A stretch of DNA of 64,000 bases from positions 992,001 through 1,056,000 of the forward strand of contig NZ_CP036537.1 in the NCBI RefSeq assembly GCF_021184025.1. Reading direction: 5' to 3'. The notes beneath the pieces were generated by a model, which was given only the letters and a program-made list of their open reading frames with translations, was not told the origin of the DNA and searched no databases. The translations under genes and the position numbers were made by a program. Positions 61,041 to 64,000 of this stretch are shown here, piece after piece. The first letter of the stretch is position 1. Each line of letters starts with the position of its first letter. The stretch comes from Rhodopseudomonas boonkerdii. Its GTDB lineage: Bacteria; Pseudomonadota; Alphaproteobacteria; Rhizobiales; Xanthobacteraceae.

Positions 61041-62267
61041 GTGTCACAGAAAACGCGTAAAAAGAGTATTTCCAAGGCTTCGAAGAAGACAGCTGCCGCT
61101 AGCTCCATTTCGAGCAAACGCAGCGCAAGCAAAGGCCATGCACGGCCCCCTGTCAAGGACACACGGACGACGACCCGCACCACAGCCAAGGTTCCTCCGG
61201 CCAAAGCTTCACCGGTCAAGGCTTCGACAGCCAAGGTTCCCGCAGCGAAGATTGCTGCAGGCAAGCCTTCTGCAGCCAAGACCGTGATCGGCAAGACGTC
61301 GGGAGCCAAGACTTCGGGTGCTAAGGCCGCTGCGCCAAAGTCCGCCCAGAACAAAAGAAATGAAATGCCGAACAAGACTGCCAAGCCTGCGACCGAGAAG
61401 CCCGCCGTCAAGGCGGCCGCTCCCAAGAATGCTGCCGCCAAGCCTGCTGCTGCCAAGCCTTCGACTGAAAAGACTGCCGTGAAGCTCGCCGCAAAGCCGG
61501 TGACTGAAAAGGTGCATGTCGAGAAGGCTTCCATCGAGAAGTCCGCTGCACCGAAGACCACCGCGTCGGCGATGAAGGCGGCTGCGGCCAAGGAGCAGGC
61601 GAAGGCTGCGGCGGCCGAGAAGCCGGTGGCCGCAAAGCCGGTAGCGCCGGCCCCGCGTGTCGAGGAGCCGAAGAAGGCGGCGACCCAGCGTCAGGGCTTC
61701 AAGACCAACGAGTATGTGGTCTATCCGGCCCATGGCGTCGGCCAGATCATGGCCATCGATGAGCAGGAAATCGCGGGCGCCAAGCTCGAACTGTTCGTCA
61801 TCAATTTCATGAAGGACAAGATGACGCTGCGCGTTCCGACCGCGAAGGTCGCGAATGTCGGCATGCGTAAACTGTCCGAACCGGCGCTGGTGAAGAAGGC
61901 GCTCGAGACCCTGAAGGGGCGCGCACGCATCAAGCGCACCATGTGGTCGCGTCGTGCGCAGGAATATGAAGCGAAGATCAATTCGGGTGACATCGTTGCC
62001 ATCGCCGAAGTCGTCCGCGATCTGTTCCGTTCGGAATCGCAACCCGAGCAGTCCTATAGCGAACGCCAGCTCTACGAGGCCGCTCTCGATCGCCTGTCGC
62101 GTGAGATCGCTGTGGTCCAGCATGTCACCGAGACCGAGGCGGTTAAGGAAATCGAAGGCCAGCTCGCCAAGAGCCCGCGTCGCGGCGCGAAGGCCGAGGA
62201 TGCCGAGGCCAACGCAGACGACGCGGACGAAGGCGATGAGGATGTCGCCGAGGACGAAGCTGCATAA
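61041..62267 (+). CDS. CarD-family transcription regulator with histone-H1-like N-terminal arm
   Basis: I use the GTG at 61041, giving about 408 residues starting (M)SQKTRKKSISKASKK. A GTG at 60957 adds 28 residues; an ATG at 61365 would remove 108. The first about 215 residues are Lys/Ala/Pro repeats (AAKPAAAKPSTEKTAVK, TSGAKTSGAKAAAPK) like the tail of histone H1 or AlgP. The CarD domain (QGFKTNEYVVYPAHGVGQIM, VGMRKLSEP, SGDIVAIAEVVRDLF) spans about 216-385; the end is acidic. CarD proteins bind RNA polymerase and stabilise open promoters. The basic arm may also touch DNA. Codon use suggests the arm is coding. Confidence 0.88.
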   Translation: MSQKTRKKSISKASKKTAAASSISSKRSASKGHARPPVKDTRTTTRTTAKVPPAKASPVKASTAKVPAAKIAAGKPSAAKTVIGKTSGAKTSGAKAAAPKSAQNKRNEMPNKTAKPATEKPAVKAAAPKNAAAKPAAAKPSTEKTAVKLAAKPVTEKVHVEKASIEKSAAPKTTASAMKAAAAKEQAKAAAAEKPVAAKPVAPAPRVEEPKKAATQRQGFKTNEYVVYPAHGVGQIMAIDEQEIAGAKLELFVINFMKDKMTLRVPTAKVANVGMRKLSEPALVKKALETLKGRARIKRTMWSRRAQEYEAKINSGDIVAIAEVVRDLFRSESQPEQSYSERQLYEAALDRLSREIAVVQHVTETEAVKEIEGQLAKSPRRGAKAEDAEANADDADEGDEDVAEDEAA

Positions 62268-62291
62268 GCGGCGACGCTCCGAACAAATTCA

Positions 62292-62320
62292 AAAGCCCGG
62301 CCGAAAGGTCGGGCTTTTTT
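62292..62320 (+). terminator. Rho-independent terminator of carD
   Basis: AAAGCCCGGCC, loop GAAA, GGTCGGGCTTT and a T-run, 24 bases after the stop. The G-T mismatch in the stem is tolerated. Confidence 0.9.
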
Positions 62321-62377
62321 GTTGCCTGATGCGCTTTGCACTCGCTCAGCTTGTCGTGGCCCGGCCTCGACATTACT

Positions 62378-62404
62378 GGATCACCCGCTTTCGCGGGTGA
62401 TGAC
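62378..62404. repeat. Short palindrome near the M48 gene end
   Basis: GGATCACCCGC, loop TTTC, GCGGGTGATGAC. The arms ATCACCCGC and GCGGGTGAT are perfect complements. It lies between convergent carD and the M48 protease gene. Confidence 0.7.
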
Positions 62405-62420
62405 ATAAGGAGGTTGAGCG

Positions 62421-63923
62421 TCAGTCCACCACGATCTTCACACGATCACGCGCTTTCACCTGCGCATTAGCTTCGAGCCCGTTCATCACGCGAAAACGCT
62501 CCAGTGGACGATCGACGCCGCTCATGCGATGCGACAGCGATTCCACGGTGTCGCCGGGCTGGACATTGATTACTTTAATGCGCAGCGGCCGTGCGGCCTG
62601 GATTTCCGCCAGAGTCAGGCGTCGGAACGAGTTGACGGTCTCGCGGGCGTTGCGCTCGCTCTCATTGGTCTTCTGCTTGGTGGCGAAGATGAAGCGATAG
62701 ACGTCGCTGCCGAAGCGCAGCGCATAGACGCGAAACTGCCACTGGTCGCCACGAGCGAGCGCCGTCGCTGCAGGAAAGCCGTTGATGGTGACTTCCTCGG
62801 TCGTCGCCTTGTCGACATTCTCCATCCAGCCGGAATTGAGATAGTCGCTGAGCGATTGCTCGGATGGCACACGCACCACGTCGAAACGCATGGCCTGGTT
62901 GCCGCCTTCGCGCACGCCGATCACCGCCTGTGCGGTGTTGTCGAGTGTAAAAGCGTCCGGCGCCTGGAAGGTGAAGCCTAGTTTCGGATGCAGGAAGCGT
63001 CGGCCACGCACAAAGCCTTCGCTCGGATCTTCGCCATAGACGATGCCGTCGATGGCGGCGAGATAGGTGTCGCGGTCGCGCTCGCCGCTGCCGCCCGAGG
63101 GCGAGGCATACTGCCGGGCATTGGCCTGCGCGTTCTGGACGCGTTCCGGCGTTGCGGGGTGCGAGGACAGGAAGTCCTGAGCCCGCGGGTCCAGCGGTGT
63201 GCGGCTGGCTTTCAGCGCGGCGTTGCGCTCCATCGCCGAGAGGAAACGTGAGGCGCCGAACGGATCGAAATGGGCGCGGGCGGAGATGCCGACGCCGATG
63301 CCATCGGCCTCGAATTCCTGCGCACGCGAGAAGCTTGCCATGGTGAGTTTCGATTTGGCGAGCGCCAGCGCAGTGAGATCGGGATCGTTGGTGCCCATGT
63401 CGGAGACGACGCGGGTGACGACCGCAGCCTGTCGCGCCTGCTCCTCGCGGATCGAGGCGTGCTTGGCGAGGACGTGCGCCATTTCATGCGACAGCACGGA
63501 GGCAAGCTCCGACGTGTCGCTGGCGAGTGCGATCAGACCGCGCGTCACATAGAGCTGGCCGGTCGGCAGCGCAAAGGCATTCACGGCGCCGGAATTCAGG
63601 ATGGTGACCTTGTAGGCGAGGTCGGGCCGTTCGGAGACGGCGACCAGGCGGTCCACGGTCCTGGAGATCAGGGCTTCAAGTCGTGGATCGTCATAGGAGC
63701 CGCCATAGGAGGCGAGGATGCGTTCGTGCTCTTTTTCTGCAGCGGGGGTCTGGACGACAGCAGGTTTCGGTGGCCTGGCGGGCGCCGGTGGCTTCACGGC
63801 GGCAGAGGCTGCTTCGAAACGGCTCGCGTCGCCGCAGCCCGAAAGCGCGAGGGTCACGCATAGCACCACCGGCGCAGCCCAAAGGCGGCGGCTGAAGCTG
63901 GTTTGCCGTCCCACACCCGTCAC
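62421..63923 (-). CDS. M48-family metalloprotease lipoprotein with C-terminal LysM-like domain
   Basis: About 500 residues from a GTG at 63923 with AGGA upstream; an ATG at 63980 is in frame but gives a poor signal peptide. From the GTG the N-terminus is a lipoprotein signal (SFSRRLWAAPVVLCVTLALS then GC). The zinc motif HEMAH is in LASVLSHEMAHVLAKHASIR, and the third ligand is the Glu in QEFEADGIGVGIS. The C-terminal 60 residues (IKVINVQPGDTVESLSHRMS) resemble a LysM domain that would bind peptidoglycan. It is a BepA/LoiP-like periplasmic quality-control protease. The remaining 77 bases to the window edge hold no gene. Confidence 0.92.
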   Translation of the reverse strand: MTGVGRQTSFSRRLWAAPVVLCVTLALSGCGDASRFEAASAAVKPPAPARPPKPAVVQTPAAEKEHERILASYGGSYDDPRLEALISRTVDRLVAVSERPDLAYKVTILNSGAVNAFALPTGQLYVTRGLIALASDTSELASVLSHEMAHVLAKHASIREEQARQAAVVTRVVSDMGTNDPDLTALALAKSKLTMASFSRAQEFEADGIGVGISARAHFDPFGASRFLSAMERNAALKASRTPLDPRAQDFLSSHPATPERVQNAQANARQYASPSGGSGERDRDTYLAAIDGIVYGEDPSEGFVRGRRFLHPKLGFTFQAPDAFTLDNTAQAVIGVREGGNQAMRFDVVRVPSEQSLSDYLNSGWMENVDKATTEEVTINGFPAATALARGDQWQFRVYALRFGSDVYRFIFATKQKTNESERNARETVNSFRRLTLAEIQAARPLRIKVINVQPGDTVESLSHRMSGVDRPLERFRVMNGLEANAQVKARDRVKIVVD

Positions 63924-64000
63924 GTTTACGTCCTGCCTGGCGGTCCTACTGGTCCCCGACCACCTCGATCTGCCCCACATGGCGGGCCTCGATCCGCGGC

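Overview
The window looks like chromosomal DNA from a Bradyrhizobium/Rhodopseudomonas/Afipia-type alphaproteobacterium (family Nitrobacteraceae). The reasons are high G+C, an alphaproteobacterial Porin_2-type porin, the order SUV3-like helicase / S4 protein / FdxA ferredoxin / CarD, cobaltochelatase cobS and cobT, a soluble NAD-dependent formate dehydrogenase operon, and many short palindromic intergenic repeats of the kind common in that group. This placement is inferred from gene content; no database search was run.

Layout, left to right. 1-5.4 kb: a truncated chemotaxis-transducer-like gene on the minus strand, small unknown genes, htpG, and a branched-chain-amino-acid-type binding protein. 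5.4-10.9 kb: a minus-strand ABC exporter operon of AttEFGH type (ATPase, large FtsX permease, secreted lipocalin-like protein) and an MFS transporter. 11.3-16 kb: GMC oxidoreductase with M20 peptidase, an alpha/beta-hydrolase-fold protein lacking its serine nucleophile, and a MarR regulator. 16.3-20.8 kb: a strongly expressed-looking porin with terminator, a TPR/GT41 glycosyltransferase, and a small conserved protein. 21-28.2 kb: LysR regulator plus fdsG-fdsB-fdsA-fdhD-fdsD, encoding a molybdenum formate dehydrogenase and its maturation factor. 28.2-38.3 kb: bolA, a J-domain protein, a YafK-like L,D-transpeptidase lipoprotein, MgtC, secA, a parvulin PPIase, accA and DedA. 38.5-43.1 kb: cobS, a GNAT acetyltransferase, cobT and a phytase-like secreted protein. 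43.1-47.4 kb: two membrane c-di-GMP proteins. 47.6-51.2 kb: a degenerate SDR divergent from an AraC regulator, a HAD hydrolase and a PepSY protein. 54.4-64 kb: rpmB, a DUF3108 protein, the SUV3-like helicase, S4 protein, fdxA, a CarD regulator with a histone-H1-like arm, and an M48 lipoprotein protease.

The most unusual part is an A+T-richer three-gene minus-strand cassette at 51370-54343, between the PepSY gene and rpmB. Its genes are translationally coupled. In transcription order it encodes (1) a protein resembling DarT-type DNA ADP-ribosyltransferases, (2) a P-loop kinase resembling deoxynucleoside-monophosphate kinases, and (3) a paralogous kinase fused to a short adenylosuccinate-synthetase (PurA-family) domain. 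In that domain the catalytic aspartate of the GDEGKG motif is serine (GSEGKG), the change described for phage PurZ enzymes that act on dGMP on the route to 2-aminoadenine. No DarG antitoxin, DatZ, MazZ, integrase or transposase is visible beside it. It is a good candidate for an undescribed nucleotide-modification or anti-phage system; that function is inference.

The window also carries at least twelve copies, in six pairs, of a palindromic element whose inner and outer stems differ between copies by compensating changes, plus several other palindrome families at gene ends. No rRNA, tRNA, CRISPR array, insertion sequence or prophage gene was recognised.
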